Assembly: GCF_001189515.2 (NCBI RefSeq)
Contig: NZ_CP012069.2
Coordinates: 1,736,001 to 1,800,000 of the forward strand
DNA length: 64,000 nt
Source: Olsenella sp. oral taxon 807
GTDB lineage: Bacteria; Actinomycetota; Coriobacteriia; Coriobacteriales; Atopobiaceae
Direction: 5' to 3'
Under the pieces are notes generated by a model, which was given only the letters and a program-made list of their open reading frames with translations, was not told where the DNA came from and ran no database searches. Both the position numbers and the translations under genes were made by a program. The first letter of the stretch is position 1, and each line of letters starts with the position of its first letter. Positions 1 to 9,028 of the stretch are shown piece after piece.

Positions 1-1
1 G

Positions 2-274
2 CACATTGCTGTCATCACGCCCAGCAGCGCGGAAAAGGACTGGCTGGGAGATGTCATCCGATACGAGCTCAAGGGGGGCGACGTGACACCAGAGACCATC
101 CGAGCTTTTGAGGACATGGTCGAGAGGGGAAGAGACGAGGGCGCCCAGTCCGTCGTGCTGGCATCATCGGACCTCTGCCTACTGGCCCAGGGCCGCAAAC
201 TGGCGCTTCCCATTGTGAGCTCAATGGACGCTCACGCACGGGTCATTGCGGCGGCACTTGTGGACAACGGCTGA
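2..274 (+). CDS. Aspartate/glutamate racemase-like protein, C-terminal part
   Basis: The frame is open from the left edge, so only the last 90 residues are present. They fit the second half of the Asp/Glu/hydantoin racemase fold: a helix ending in GAQSVVLASSDLCLL, then LPIVSSMDAHARVIAAALV, where such enzymes have a strand with a catalytic Cys and a C-terminal helix beginning with a conserved His. In the family the second catalytic Cys sits in a G-C-T-E type motif. Here that place reads A-S-S-D, so the usual Cys is missing. Either this is a divergent member with another chemistry or the protein is not a racemase. The last codons overlap the end of the opposing GNAT gene by about 30 bp. Confidence 0.6.
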   Translation, partial: HIAVITPSSAEKDWLGDVIRYELKGGDVTPETIRAFEDMVERGRDEGAQSVVLASSDLCLLAQGRKLALPIVSSMDAHARVIAAALVDNG

Positions 275-752
275 GCTGACGGCCACCCGCAAGAAGCATC
301 ATGTCAGGCAGGTCGACGAAGCCCACCCCCTCGTAGAGGGCCCGGCCTTCCTTGGAGGTCTCGAGGTAGATCTTCTCGGCGCCCCATTGCCTCGCACGCG
401 CGACCAGCCATCGCACGACGGAGTGCCCGACACCGCAGTGCTGCGCCTCAGGACGCGTGTAAATGTTCATGAGGTAGGCACACTTGCCAGACAGGTTGTC
501 CGGAGAGGGCATCTCGCGCTGGAGGCACACGCCTCCGCAGCCGATGACCTGCCCATCGATTTCGGCAAAGCAGGCGATGTGCCCCTTTCTCGGCAACTCG
601 CGGGCATAGTAGGTCCGGTTCTCCCGGTCAAGCGCGTCCAGGTCGTCTCTCTCGGATAGCGAGAACACCTCGCGTAACACCTCCAGTCGCCAGGCCATGA
701 GTCGGTCGATCTCATCGATGCCAGCCTGCCTCACGACGACTGCCATGACCAC
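243..752 (-). CDS. GNAT family N-acetyltransferase
   Basis: A 169-residue GNAT-fold protein. The acetyl-CoA pyrophosphate loop is visible as EAQHCGVGHSVVRWLV (consensus Q/R-x-x-G-x-G/A), preceded by the strand YLMNIYTRPE and followed by IYLETSKEGRALYEGVGF, the usual beta-5 to C-terminal layout. The substrate cannot be read from the sequence. The start lies 2 bp after the stop of the adenylation enzyme, so the two are almost certainly co-transcribed and translationally coupled. That pairing suggests an N-acyltransferase acting on an amino acid or its activated derivative, which is an inference. Confidence 0.85.
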   Translation of the reverse strand: MVMAVVVRQAGIDEIDRLMAWRLEVLREVFSLSERDDLDALDRENRTYYARELPRKGHIACFAEIDGQVIGCGGVCLQREMPSPDNLSGKCAYLMNIYTRPEAQHCGVGHSVVRWLVARARQWGAEKIYLETSKEGRALYEGVGFVDLPDMMLLAGGRQLSRCPQVPPQ

Positions 753-754
753 CC

Positions 755-2221
755 CTACCCCTTCAGAACGACGGGGAGCGCCATGCCATCGGGCTTGCCG
801 TTCTCGGTGAGCGGTATCTCGTCCATGCGTACGAAGAACTCGGGGATCATGAAATCCGCGAGCCTGCGCCCAAGACGCGCCCTCAGCTCCGACAGCCTCA
901 GGCCGGCTTCGCTCGGGACGACATAGGCGACCATGTACGACAGCCCCCTCTCGTCGCGGTAGGCACGCACGGTCGCCTGATGGATGACCTCATCCGCTAT
1001 CAGGACGTTCTCGACCTCCAGGCACTCGACGCGGCGCCCCTCGATCATGACCTGGCTGTCCTTGCGATGCAGAAATGCCACGTTGCCGTCTGGTAACAGA
1101 TACCCAAGGTCACCGCTGCGATACAGGTACCTCCCATCTGGCAGGCTGACGAAGTTCGATTGCTCGGGATGGTCGCCCAAATAGCCACGGGACACGCCGT
1201 CACCGAAGATGCAGATCTCGCCCACCTCCCCATCCCTAACGGGTCGCAGGTCATCGCCCAGTATCTCGATGCGGTCGCAACGCACCGCCCTGCCGATGGG
1301 ATAGCTGCCATCCTCGAGCGGGACGCCGTCACTGACGCAGTAGAACGATGCGCAACAGGTGGTCTCCGAGGGGCCGTAGGTGTTGTAGACCTGCGCCACC
1401 CCCACGAGGCGGTCACAGTAGCTCGCGCGCAGGACGTCCCCGCCGCTCACGTACAGACGCACGCCCTCGGGAAGCGTGGCGGCCCGGTTTATGTCGGCCA
1501 GCAGGTGGGGAAAACCGTCCACGATGGTCACCTTCTGCCTCGCGATGTAGTCGATGAGACGCTCGGTGTTTGACCTGTCATGCACCGAAGGGATAGCCAA
1601 CGTCGCCCCACTGAGCAGGGTGGCGAACACCTCCTCGACGAAGATGTCGAACGAGCAGACGGAGTACTGGAGCATGACGTCTTGTGACGTGAGTCCCATC
1701 TCATGCGTGAAGGCGTCGATGTAGCTCAAGACATTGCGGTGCTCGACGCAGACCCCCTTGGGCACGCCCGTGGTTCCCGACGTATAGAGCACGTAGGCCA
1801 GCCTTGACGCCTCGGCGACGCAGGGGGTCTGAACAGGCTCCTCACGAAGGCTCATGCCAGGCTCCACGAACACGCGCGTGACGGACTGGAACAGGTCGTC
1901 ATACGCACGCTGCGTCACGACGGCATCGACGTCGGCCTCGGTCAGCATGAAACGGATGCGCTCCACCGGAAAGCCCGGCTCGGCGGGGACGTAGGCCGCC
2001 CCCAGCTTCAGGACGGCGAGCATCGCCGCGATCATCTCCGCGCCATGGTCCATGACGATGCCAACGAAGCGCGCGCGGTGGGGCAACCGTGCCGCTATGG
2101 TGTCCACAAGCAGCCTGAGCTCGTCATAGCTGAGCGAGCGGCGCTCGTCGCGAACGGCAATCGCGGATGGCGTCTCCTTAGCCCTTTGCAGGAACGACTC
2201 ATAGAGCGATGTCTTGTCCAT
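755..2221 (-). CDS. Stand-alone amino-acid adenylating enzyme (NRPS A-domain/DltA-like)
   Basis: An ANL-superfamily enzyme of about 488 residues counted from MDKTSLYESF; an in-frame ATG six codons upstream is the alternative start. Core motifs are intact: A3 YVLYTSGTTGVPKG (about 143-156), A5 YNTYGPSETT (279-288), A7 YRSGDLGY (367-374), A8 GRRVE (395-399) and the A10 lysine in NGKPD (K476). The FD at 191-192 in the A4 region puts an Asp where NRPS A-domains bind the substrate alpha-amino group, so an amino acid is the likely substrate. No carrier, condensation or thioesterase domain is attached, which resembles DltA or freestanding A-domains. No DltC, DltB or DltD gene is visible. The GNAT gene follows after 2 bp. 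Confidence 0.85.
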   Translation of the reverse strand: MDKTSLYESFLQRAKETPSAIAVRDERRSLSYDELRLLVDTIAARLPHRARFVGIVMDHGAEMIAAMLAVLKLGAAYVPAEPGFPVERIRFMLTEADVDAVVTQRAYDDLFQSVTRVFVEPGMSLREEPVQTPCVAEASRLAYVLYTSGTTGVPKGVCVEHRNVLSYIDAFTHEMGLTSQDVMLQYSVCSFDIFVEEVFATLLSGATLAIPSVHDRSNTERLIDYIARQKVTIVDGFPHLLADINRAATLPEGVRLYVSGGDVLRASYCDRLVGVAQVYNTYGPSETTCCASFYCVSDGVPLEDGSYPIGRAVRCDRIEILGDDLRPVRDGEVGEICIFGDGVSRGYLGDHPEQSNFVSLPDGRYLYRSGDLGYLLPDGNVAFLHRKDSQVMIEGRRVECLEVENVLIADEVIHQATVRAYRDERGLSYMVAYVVPSEAGLRLSELRARLGRRLADFMIPEFFVRMDEIPLTENGKPDGMALPVVLKG

Positions 2222-2548
2222 TCGACAGCTCCTCGTCACGCGTCATGTGTCCACAGGGCCCCTTGAGCCCCCAGCCCGTCGATGTCCCACTGTAGTCGAA
2301 CCGGACATGCGTTCAGGCGTGTACGGCCGTGAACCATAACATCACCCTCGATGCCATCTCGCCCGTCGCGAACCTGACCTCGTATCTGCCGGTATGCTAG
2401 CATGGGACTCGTCATCTGGCCTTGGGGGATGTGCGCTGCGCCCCAAGCAGGGTCCGTGACGTCAGGCGAGGGGCTGTCCGGTGCCTGGCGCCACGGGTCC
2501 GCGCAGCCCCATAGCTTTCAGGTAGTGGTCGGGAGAGTGTCATCGAGT
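2222..2548. other. Intergenic region between divergent genes
   Basis: This stretch separates the adenylation gene (leftward) from the esterase (rightward) and should hold both promoters. I see no clear consensus promoter, repeat or RNA. The rightward ORF can be read open from 2402, but the coding-like sequence and a good ribosome site begin only at 2549. Confidence 0.5.
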
Positions 2549-3223
2549 ATGGAAACCATATTCCAGGTATCAAAAGAATGCGTCACCGTACGCTCAACGG
2601 GAAGCGGCAGGGCCATCGTGTACCTGCACGTATATACCGGAGATGGTGGAAGCGTCTGGGAGAAGTGCCTTGAGCTGGGATGTCGTGACTTCACCCTCGT
2701 CTCCATCGGCAACCTGGACTGGAGCGATGACATGTCACCTTGGGAGTGTCCCCCTACGTTCAAGGGCGACGACGCCTGCGCAGGACATGCGGACAGACAA
2801 CTTGAGCTACTGATCAAAAGGATGATGCCCCGCATCGAGGCCAAGCTTTCGGCACCGCCGGCTTACTCGGCAATCGCAGGTTACTCCCTTGCTGGCCTCT
2901 TTGCCACCTGGTCGGTCCTCAACACGAACGTCTTCTCACGGATGGCAAGCGTGTCTGGCTCCCTCTGGTTTCCGGGCTTCTCGCGCCACGTCGCGCAGCA
3001 CGAGCCCGCAAAGGAGCTGGAGAGAGCGTACTTCTCGCTTGGCAGCACTGAGGCTCGCACCCGCAACAACTTCGTGAGAAGCGTCGAGAAAGACACGAGG
3101 TCGATCGTCGAGTCGTTCTCCTCGCGCGGTGTGACAGTGACGTTCGAGGAGAATCCCGGCAACCACTTCAAGGAACCGGCGCTGCATACGGCAAAGGGCA
3201 TACGCTGGATCCTGGATGCCTGA
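2549..3223 (+). CDS. Alpha/beta hydrolase, putative esterase (Fes/IroE-like family)
   Basis: A cytoplasmic 224-residue hydrolase with no signal peptide. The nucleophile elbow is GYSLAG (Ser about 113) and the catalytic His is probably in NPGNHF (about 206), as in the putative-esterase family PF00756 (enterochelin esterase/IroE type). Length and order of elements fit a single-domain family member. The ATG at 2549 was chosen because GGGAGAG lies about 11 bp upstream and similarity to the family begins there. The substrate is unknown, and no siderophore genes are visible in this window. Confidence 0.75.
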   Translation: METIFQVSKECVTVRSTGSGRAIVYLHVYTGDGGSVWEKCLELGCRDFTLVSIGNLDWSDDMSPWECPPTFKGDDACAGHADRQLELLIKRMMPRIEAKLSAPPAYSAIAGYSLAGLFATWSVLNTNVFSRMASVSGSLWFPGFSRHVAQHEPAKELERAYFSLGSTEARTRNNFVRSVEKDTRSIVESFSSRGVTVTFEENPGNHFKEPALHTAKGIRWILDA

Positions 3224-3514
3224 TGCCACGCCTGCCCCTGCTAGGTCCTTGGCAGGAGGTACGCATTTGGGCTTGTCAGACATCGCAGCTGGTCAGGGCT
3301 ATTCCAGCCATGCCAGGGTCCCTTGCGCACACCCGTAGGCCTGGCTCTCGGCAGGGGCAAAAAGCCGACCCGCCGACCATAGTAGCCCAGTATGTTCGTC
3401 ACGGATAGCCCTCAACAAGGGTGACTACCTCCCCAGCCTGATGGAATGGGTCATGCTCTCACCAACCAAGACATAAGAGTAGGGGGTGTGGCTGGTGCAG
3501 GCAAAAGAGGTCCC

Positions 3515-3816
3515 ATGACGACCAGCGAGCTGGCACGCACCGTCGCCCTGATGCGCGCGCCATCGGCAAGGACACACAGACATATGAGGTGAAGAGTTCG
3601 AGAAAGAGGCTGGCAAGGAACATCTGCAAGACCATCTCCGCCTTCTCGAACGGGACGGGTGGAACGATCATCTGCGGACTCTGCGAGAGGGACGACTTCA
3701 CACCCATCGAAGACTTTGATGCAGAGGTAATCTGCGACTCACTCGCACAGGCATGCAACGAGCGGATGACCCCGCCCGCCAGGGTCCGGCCCAGCGGCAG
3801 ATGTCCCGTAGGATAG
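3515..3816 (+). pseudogene. AlbA_2 (Schlafen-type) DNA-binding protein, frameshifted N-terminal remnant
   Basis: ATG 3515 (upstream AAAAGAGG) begins MTTSELARTVALMRA. The frame then breaks in the run gcgcgcgcc near 3553-3561, and the other frame continues GKDTQTYEVKSSRKRLARNICKTI. Spliced together they match the start of AlbA_2/RecG-like ATP-binding proteins (E-V-K-S-S, then FSNGTGGTIICG). Similarity ends near 3780 and sequence from an unrelated gene follows, so both a one-base frameshift and a 3' truncation are present. An intact relative lies at 50385-51818. Confidence 0.75.
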
Positions 3817-3844
3817 GCACGACCGACTCGCCACGCCCGCGCAC

Positions 3845-4336
3845 ATGGACCACGAGCACGCCATGGTTCTCGGTAACCTCCTCAAAGATGGCGCCCCCGA
3901 GCTCGCCTCGCTCGTCGAGCATCCTTTCTCGCATGAAGACGTGCTCTTTGTGGGCCTTCGATATGACCAGATGGCACCGTGGGAGCTTGACTACGTCGAC
4001 GGGCACCACATGGCATACGTCACACCAGAGCAACTCGAGAGGGATGACTCCCCCGTTCTCGATTGGGTGCGTGCGCATGGCTATGGGCATCTGGCGATAC
4101 ACTTTGACATCGACGCGCTGTCGCCCGCGAGCTTTCTTCAGCAGTACCCCAACAACCCCAACGAGGACTTTGGCGACGTGCCCGTCGGCGGCATGACGCT
4201 CACACAGGTGGCGGGTCTCCTCGCCAAGGTGGCCCAACTCGCAGACATCGTGGGACTCACCATCGCAGAGTTTCTTGCATGGGACCTCATCTCGCTCAGG
4301 GAGAACCTCGCACGCATCGACATCCTCGCGCGATAG
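3845..4336 (+). pseudogene. Arginase/agmatinase-family (ureohydrolase) C-terminal remnant
   Basis: A 163-residue open frame matching only the C-terminal half of ureohydrolases. HFDIDALSP is the conserved D-x-D-x-x-D/S-P metal-binding motif, and the preceding HEDVLFVGLR segment and terminal LISLRENLARIDILAR fit the family. The N-terminal metal ligands (the H and D-A-H-x-D motifs) are absent. Upstream sequence is the tail of the unrelated AlbA_2 remnant, so a deletion has fused two broken genes near 3790-3845. Translation from ATG 3845 is possible, but an active enzyme is unlikely. Confidence 0.7.
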
Positions 4337-4673
4337 CAAGGACACATCCTTGAAGGTGCATCCCCATACCAAAAATCGCCCATGGCTGGTGTGCCGACCG
4401 CAGTCAGGCGACCCTCGACTGGCAACGTACCCCTGGGACGCAAGGCGATCTTGTAGCACGGGTGACAGTAGTCCAGACGTCGATGCTAAAATCAAGATTA
4501 CATTCAATTAAAGTACAGACCACTTCAGTTAGTTTGAGGAAACAGAGGAAGACGCTTGGGGGCAGCCGGGTGCCGTGAGCCTCGCGTACAATCCAGTGGA
4601 TCTACCTGCTATCTGACAGGCTAGGAGGCAAGGTGCGTCGTGGGACGCAGCGCAGCGTACGGGCGGCTACCAT
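4337..4673. other. Intergenic region upstream of the P-type ATPase, with AT-rich patch
   Basis: The stretch 4485-4550 is clearly more AT-rich than its surroundings and includes TTTGAGGAAAC, so it probably carries the promoter of the downstream ATPase. I could not identify a confident -35/-10 pair and see no RNA or repeat. Confidence 0.4.
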
Positions 4674-7091
4674 ATGAGGGGTGATGGGTACGTGACTGAG
4701 ACTGTGACAGATGCCAGCACCCATGGGGACAAGGACCACATGAGGGGACTCGGTCCCGGGGATGTTGCCGAGCGTGTGGCCGCAGGCCTTGTGAATGTCG
4801 ACGCGACGGCACGGACCCAGACGGTAGGACAGATCGTCCGCAGGAACACGCTCACGTTCTTCAACGGCGTCAACCTGGTCATGCTCATCCTGGTGCTCAT
4901 GACAGGACAATTCAGAAACCTGCTCTTCCTCATCGTCGTCCTCGCCAATCTGCTCATCGGCATCGTGCAGGAACTCCACGCCAAGCGCATGGTCGACAGA
5001 CTCTCCATCATCACCGCCACCGACTGCCGCGTGATCCGTGCCGATGGGGAGACCAGCATACCCATCAGCCAGATCGTGCAGGATGACCTCGTGAGGATCG
5101 GGCGGGGGGACCAGGTCCCTGCCGACGGAACGGTGGTCTCAGGCGTGGCGGCGCTCAACGAGAGCCTGCTCACGGGCGAGTCCAACGCCATAGAGAAAAA
5201 TCCGGGCGACGAGGTCATGAGCGGGTCGTTCGTGGACTCCGGCAGCATCACCTATCGCGTGACCCACGTGGGACGGGACGGGTACGCGGCGCGCATCAGC
5301 GAGAAGGCCAAGGCCTACAAGGCCATCCGCTCGGAGATACGCCTCACCATCAACGCGATCATCAAGGTTGGGACGACCATCCTCGTGCCCCTTGGGATAG
5401 GGCTCTTCACAAGCACGATGATCCATGGCCACACGAGCGTCAACCAAGCGCTCCTGCAAGCCGTCGCCGCCGTCGGGGGAATGATCCCACAGGGCCTCGT
5501 GCTGCTGACCTCCACGGTCCTCGCGATCGCGACCGTGCGTCTCGCGGGCGAGAAGGTTCTTGTCCAGCAGGTGTACTGCATCGAGGCGCTTGCCCGCGTG
5601 GATGTGCTCTGCCTTGACAAGACCGGCACGATCACCACAGGCGCGATGGAGGTCGTCGAGGTGCGCGGCGAGGATGTTCGCGGTGCCGAACGTGCTATCT
5701 CGACCATCGCCGTCGCAACCAGGGGGGAGGCCAACGAGACCTCGCGCGCCATCTGCGCCTATGCCGAGGCCCATGACCTCAAGGCCGATGCGTGCTCCCG
5801 CGTCATACCCTTCTCGTCGAGGTACAAGTACTCGGGCTGCGTGACCGAGGACGGCCGGGCATACGTGATGGGCGCCACCCAGTTCGTTCTTGGCGCGGAG
5901 CGCGCATCCCGCGAGGCGCAGGGACTCCCCTTCGAGAGGCTCATGCGCGTGCTCGTCGTAGCGACGTGTGACGGCTTCGACGAGGAGGGGCACATCGTCG
6001 GTGAGCCCCAAACACTCGGCTTCGTCGCCATCCGTGACCAGATCAGGCCTACGGCAGCACCGACCATCTCGTACTTCGGAAAGCAGGGCGTGGGCGTACG
6101 CGTGATATCGGGCGACGACCCTGCGACTGCCTCGGCCATCGCAAGGCAGGTTGGCATACCCAATGCGGAACGATACGTGGACGCGTCGACGCTCGAGAGC
6201 GAGGATGACCTCCTGTGGGCGGTCGCGCATGACACCGTGTTCGGTCGCGTGACCCCCGACATGAAGAGACGGCTCGTCCGCGCCCTCGGCGAGCAGGGCC
6301 ATACCGTCGCGATGACCGGTGACGGTGTAAACGACATCCTCGCCTTCCGCGAGGCCGACTGCTCCATAGCCATGGCCTCGGGCTCAGCTGCGGCGCGCAA
6401 CATCGCCGAGATCGTGCTCGCCGACAGTGACTTCTCACACCTGCCCAACGTCGTCGCCGAGGGGCGTCGCTCGATCAACAACCTGCAGCGCTCGGCGGCG
6501 CTCTTCCTGATGAAGACCGTCTACACGGCCGCGCTGACCTTCGTCTGCATCGTCGTGCCGCCGTACCCCTTCATCCCGATACAGATGTCGCTCATCTCCA
6601 CGGCCATCATAGGGGTCCCTTCGTTCATACTTGCGCTCGAACCGAACTACGACCGCATCAGTGGCAACTTCCTCACGAACGTCCTTGCGCGGTCCCTGCC
6701 CGCTTCCGTCACCACCGTCTTCTCGATAATCCTTCTGATGGTCGTCTCGCACTTCCTCGGTTGGTCGGCTAACCAGTACTCGACGATGTGCATGAGCATC
6801 ATGTGCCTCGTAGGTATGGCGCTGCTCCTGCGCATCTCCCTTCCGCTCAATACCCTGCGGGGGACACTCCTCGTAGGAGTCCTCTCCATCATCCTTCTCG
6901 GCATTTTTGTGTTCAGCGACTTCTTTGGCGTCACGCCGTTCACGCAAAACATGACGGCCGCATTCTGCCTCGTCGCCCTCATCGCCCTCGCTATGTTCTC
7001 GGCCTGCAGCAGGTACCTCCAGGGAAGCGAGAGGTCGGATCTCATGGATCGCATCGTGCGCGAGATCTGGAGGTACGGCACAAGGAAGTAG
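4674..7091 (+). CDS. Cation-translocating P-type ATPase (CtpE-like, probable Ca2+)
   Basis: An integral membrane pump of 805 residues. All hallmarks are present: TGES of the actuator domain (167-170), phosphorylation motif DKTGT (315-319; Asp 315), hinge TGDGVND (548-554), membrane helices before the actuator, around the I-P-Q-G motif (271-274) and a C-terminal block of about six. The N-terminus (GPGDVAERVAAGLVN, then VGQIVRRN) and overall layout closely resemble mycobacterial CtpE, a calcium-uptake ATPase, so Ca2+ is the best substrate guess. The usual P-E-G of the fourth membrane helix reads P-Q-G here. The start is uncertain: GTG 4692 (GAGGGG upstream) or ATG 4740 (AAGGA upstream, beginning MRGLGPGDVA) are also good. 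Confidence 0.85.
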   Translation: MRGDGYVTETVTDASTHGDKDHMRGLGPGDVAERVAAGLVNVDATARTQTVGQIVRRNTLTFFNGVNLVMLILVLMTGQFRNLLFLIVVLANLLIGIVQELHAKRMVDRLSIITATDCRVIRADGETSIPISQIVQDDLVRIGRGDQVPADGTVVSGVAALNESLLTGESNAIEKNPGDEVMSGSFVDSGSITYRVTHVGRDGYAARISEKAKAYKAIRSEIRLTINAIIKVGTTILVPLGIGLFTSTMIHGHTSVNQALLQAVAAVGGMIPQGLVLLTSTVLAIATVRLAGEKVLVQQVYCIEALARVDVLCLDKTGTITTGAMEVVEVRGEDVRGAERAISTIAVATRGEANETSRAICAYAEAHDLKADACSRVIPFSSRYKYSGCVTEDGRAYVMGATQFVLGAERASREAQGLPFERLMRVLVVATCDGFDEEGHIVGEPQTLGFVAIRDQIRPTAAPTISYFGKQGVGVRVISGDDPATASAIARQVGIPNAERYVDASTLESEDDLLWAVAHDTVFGRVTPDMKRRLVRALGEQGHTVAMTGDGVNDILAFREADCSIAMASGSAAARNIAEIVLADSDFSHLPNVVAEGRRSINNLQRSAALFLMKTVYTAALTFVCIVVPPYPFIPIQMSLISTAIIGVPSFILALEPNYDRISGNFLTNVLARSLPASVTTVFSIILLMVVSHFLGWSANQYSTMCMSIMCLVGMALLLRISLPLNTLRGTLLVGVLSIILLGIFVFSDFFGVTPFTQNMTAAFCLVALIALAMFSACSRYLQGSERSDLMDRIVREIWRYGTRK

Positions 7092-7227
7092 CGCACACGG
7101 CGATGGCACGCATGGGACAGTGGCACGAATCCTCATCCGAGGCTGTGTTGGGAACCATGCAGGGGATCCCTCCAAAGTGTACGTCTTCATCTCCTTAAAG
7201 AAACTTAACTGGATTTTATCGACCCAC

Positions 7228-7517
7228 CTCACGGAAAGGCGCACTGTGCCGGCACCCTCACGGAGAAGCGCATTCTGGTCGGTCTGGAGGTTGCAGGCTG
7301 CGTCTTTCGGTGAAGTCAGACTCCAAACCAAAGTTTGCGGACCCTAGCGCAAACCACCCCGCATTCTGGCGGGTGGTTGCTCGAACGTATTTGCCCAGTT
7401 GAGCCATTTTCTATAGTACCCCGCATTCCGGCGGGCGGTTGCCCCGCGCCTCCTCTGGGCGACAACATGACGGAAAAGCGCAGTCTGCACGCGACGTCTC
7501 ACGGAAAGACCTTCTTG
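7228..7517. repeat. Repeat cluster A: 20-bp 'TCACGGAAAAGCGCA-TCTG' units around a hairpin block
   Basis: Forward units lie at 7229-7248, 7258-7277 and 7468-7487, with a degenerate one at 7499-7517. A reverse unit lies at 7294-7313. The last two forward units start 31 bp apart, the pitch seen in clusters B and C. Between the arms, 7314-7467 is a block shared with cluster C: it has the phrases TTTGCGGACCCT and TTTGCCCAGTTG and two short hairpins of the form CCCCGC...GCGGG, at about 7352-7370 and 7420-7440. No convincing ORF spans it. The remainder to 7757 contains no gene that I can support. Confidence 0.8.
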
Positions 7518-7757
7518 AAGGGACCAGAAAAGGCCATTGTCAGTCGCATGACTTCCCCGCTCATTGGTCGGAAAAGCGAGATAGCGGCCCGTTGGGCAAC
7601 CGCGCCTGCAAGCGGGCGGCTCCTGGTACTTCCGTCGACCAAGAGCCGCCCAGTCACGTCACCTGCCAAAATCCCTTACCCACCAAGACAAAGAGATCCG
7701 ACGGTCGCAACTCTTTGAGCCGTACACGGGACCCCTTCATCACGCGATGGCGTAAGA
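7518..7757. other. Intergenic, no recognisable feature
   Basis: This follows repeat cluster A and precedes the end of the leftward membrane-protein gene. It contains one weak match to the cluster unit (GGAAAAGCG near 7570) but no coding signal. Confidence 0.4.
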
Positions 7758-8777
7758 TTACCTGTTCTGACGTTGAAATGCGTCGAAGGCCTTCACGTTC
7801 TCGTCGGAGTAGCCGATCATCGCTGCGGGATTTCTTGCCGAGACCGCCGAGAAGACCTCGTTGATGACGTTTGCCCGCCCCTTTCCGCCTTGGCTGCAGA
7901 TGTTGATAAAGTCGAGGTCACGCAGCCTGCACACCACGTTACTGCTGACAGGGACGAAATTCCTCCTCATCACGTGCTGGTATATCCACACGATGTCGGC
8001 GTAGGCGATGACCGCCCCCTCCTTCTTTGACACGATGAAGTTCGCCGTCAGGGCAGGATTTGCCGAGCCCCCCGTCGTGGACAGGTAGTTTTGCAGCTCT
8101 GCCCAAGCCTGCTGGGTGGCGCCCTCCCTGTCCAATCGATCCAAGCATCTGCGAGCCACCTTTATCTGGGCGAAGTAGCCAAAGAGGAGGATACCGCCAA
8201 AGATAGCCGCGACGATCGCAGCAACGATAAATGGCGTCATCATTGCATCCCGTGGCGTGGTCATCGTGTCGATATACAGCACGCCAACCTTTTCGGTAAG
8301 ATTAGCAGCGCTGACCCCATAGGAAGTCGCTAGGGTGTCCACCAGATTGTCCGGCATCTTGCTCGCCACACCATAGATGCGTACGGGTTTTGGAGTGCTC
8401 GAGACCTCGCCGGTATTAACCTTTTGGCTCTGCCAGTATTCCTGCTGATCCGCGAACCTCTTCTCCTCGGATGCCCTCATACAGACAACGATCGCGTAGT
8501 CCTCCGAGTCAGTTGCAAGATAGTAATAGTGATCGTCTCGGTGTGCCGCATACGTGTCGAGGCTCACCACGTCAAAGTACACCGACGTGCCCTCCAGCGA
8601 CCTGTCCGTCGGATTGAACGCCACCGCGTTCTCTTTGCTCGTCCGACCGATGACGCCCGCATAGATGAGGAGGGCTATGGCAGCCAGGACAAGCGTGGCA
8701 ACGCCACACACCGCACCGATCACGAGCCGGGGTTTCCCGGGCCTCAGATACTCCTCAAACTGACTCCGTATATTCAT
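7758..8777 (-). CDS. Membrane protein of unknown function
   Basis: 339 residues with two clear membrane helices, at about 18-42 and 180-205. Between them is a soluble domain of about 135 residues with many aromatic and charged residues (DDHYYYLATDSEDYAIVVCM), probably extracytoplasmic. The C-terminal soluble domain of about 130 residues is probably cytoplasmic. I do not recognise the family with confidence; it resembles uncharacterised Firmicutes/Actinobacteria two-helix membrane proteins. The start is supported by AAGGGG about 6 bp upstream of ATG 8777. The gene stands alone between a repeat cluster and the CDP-alcohol transferase, transcribed in the same direction as the latter. Confidence 0.7.
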   Translation of the reverse strand: MNIRSQFEEYLRPGKPRLVIGAVCGVATLVLAAIALLIYAGVIGRTSKENAVAFNPTDRSLEGTSVYFDVVSLDTYAAHRDDHYYYLATDSEDYAIVVCMRASEEKRFADQQEYWQSQKVNTGEVSSTPKPVRIYGVASKMPDNLVDTLATSYGVSAANLTEKVGVLYIDTMTTPRDAMMTPFIVAAIVAAIFGGILLFGYFAQIKVARRCLDRLDREGATQQAWAELQNYLSTTGGSANPALTANFIVSKKEGAVIAYADIVWIYQHVMRRNFVPVSSNVVCRLRDLDFINICSQGGKGRANVINEVFSAVSARNPAAMIGYSDENVKAFDAFQRQNR

Positions 8778-9028
8778 GCAATACCCCTTACGTCAGATTC
8801 TGACACGCGATGCCCCGTACGTCAGCTCACGGGCAGTCCGCCAGAACCAAGCGAGTCCTCTTCGTTCTGCAAGCGCCGCAGGCACACCGGCGTTCCGTAA
8901 CGAAGAAGTATACAGGTTTTGGTGGAGTACGCACAAGCGGCTTCCGGGTACCCCGCGTGCCTCCCCTACAGCCGCCCGGCGCCGGGCAGATCATCACCAC
9001 GGGCTTCCGGGCGTAAGGGGCATCAGAT

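Noticed and set aside
5139-6302. 387-codon open frame antisense to the P-type ATPase
   Set aside because: It is the mirror of a GC-rich coding region with all P-type ATPase motifs on the plus strand. It has no recognisable domain and no ribosome site.
7352-7440. Rho-independent terminators in cluster A
   Set aside because: The CCCCGC...GCGGG hairpins have no following T-run and recur as part of a repeated block, so they are treated as part of the repeat.
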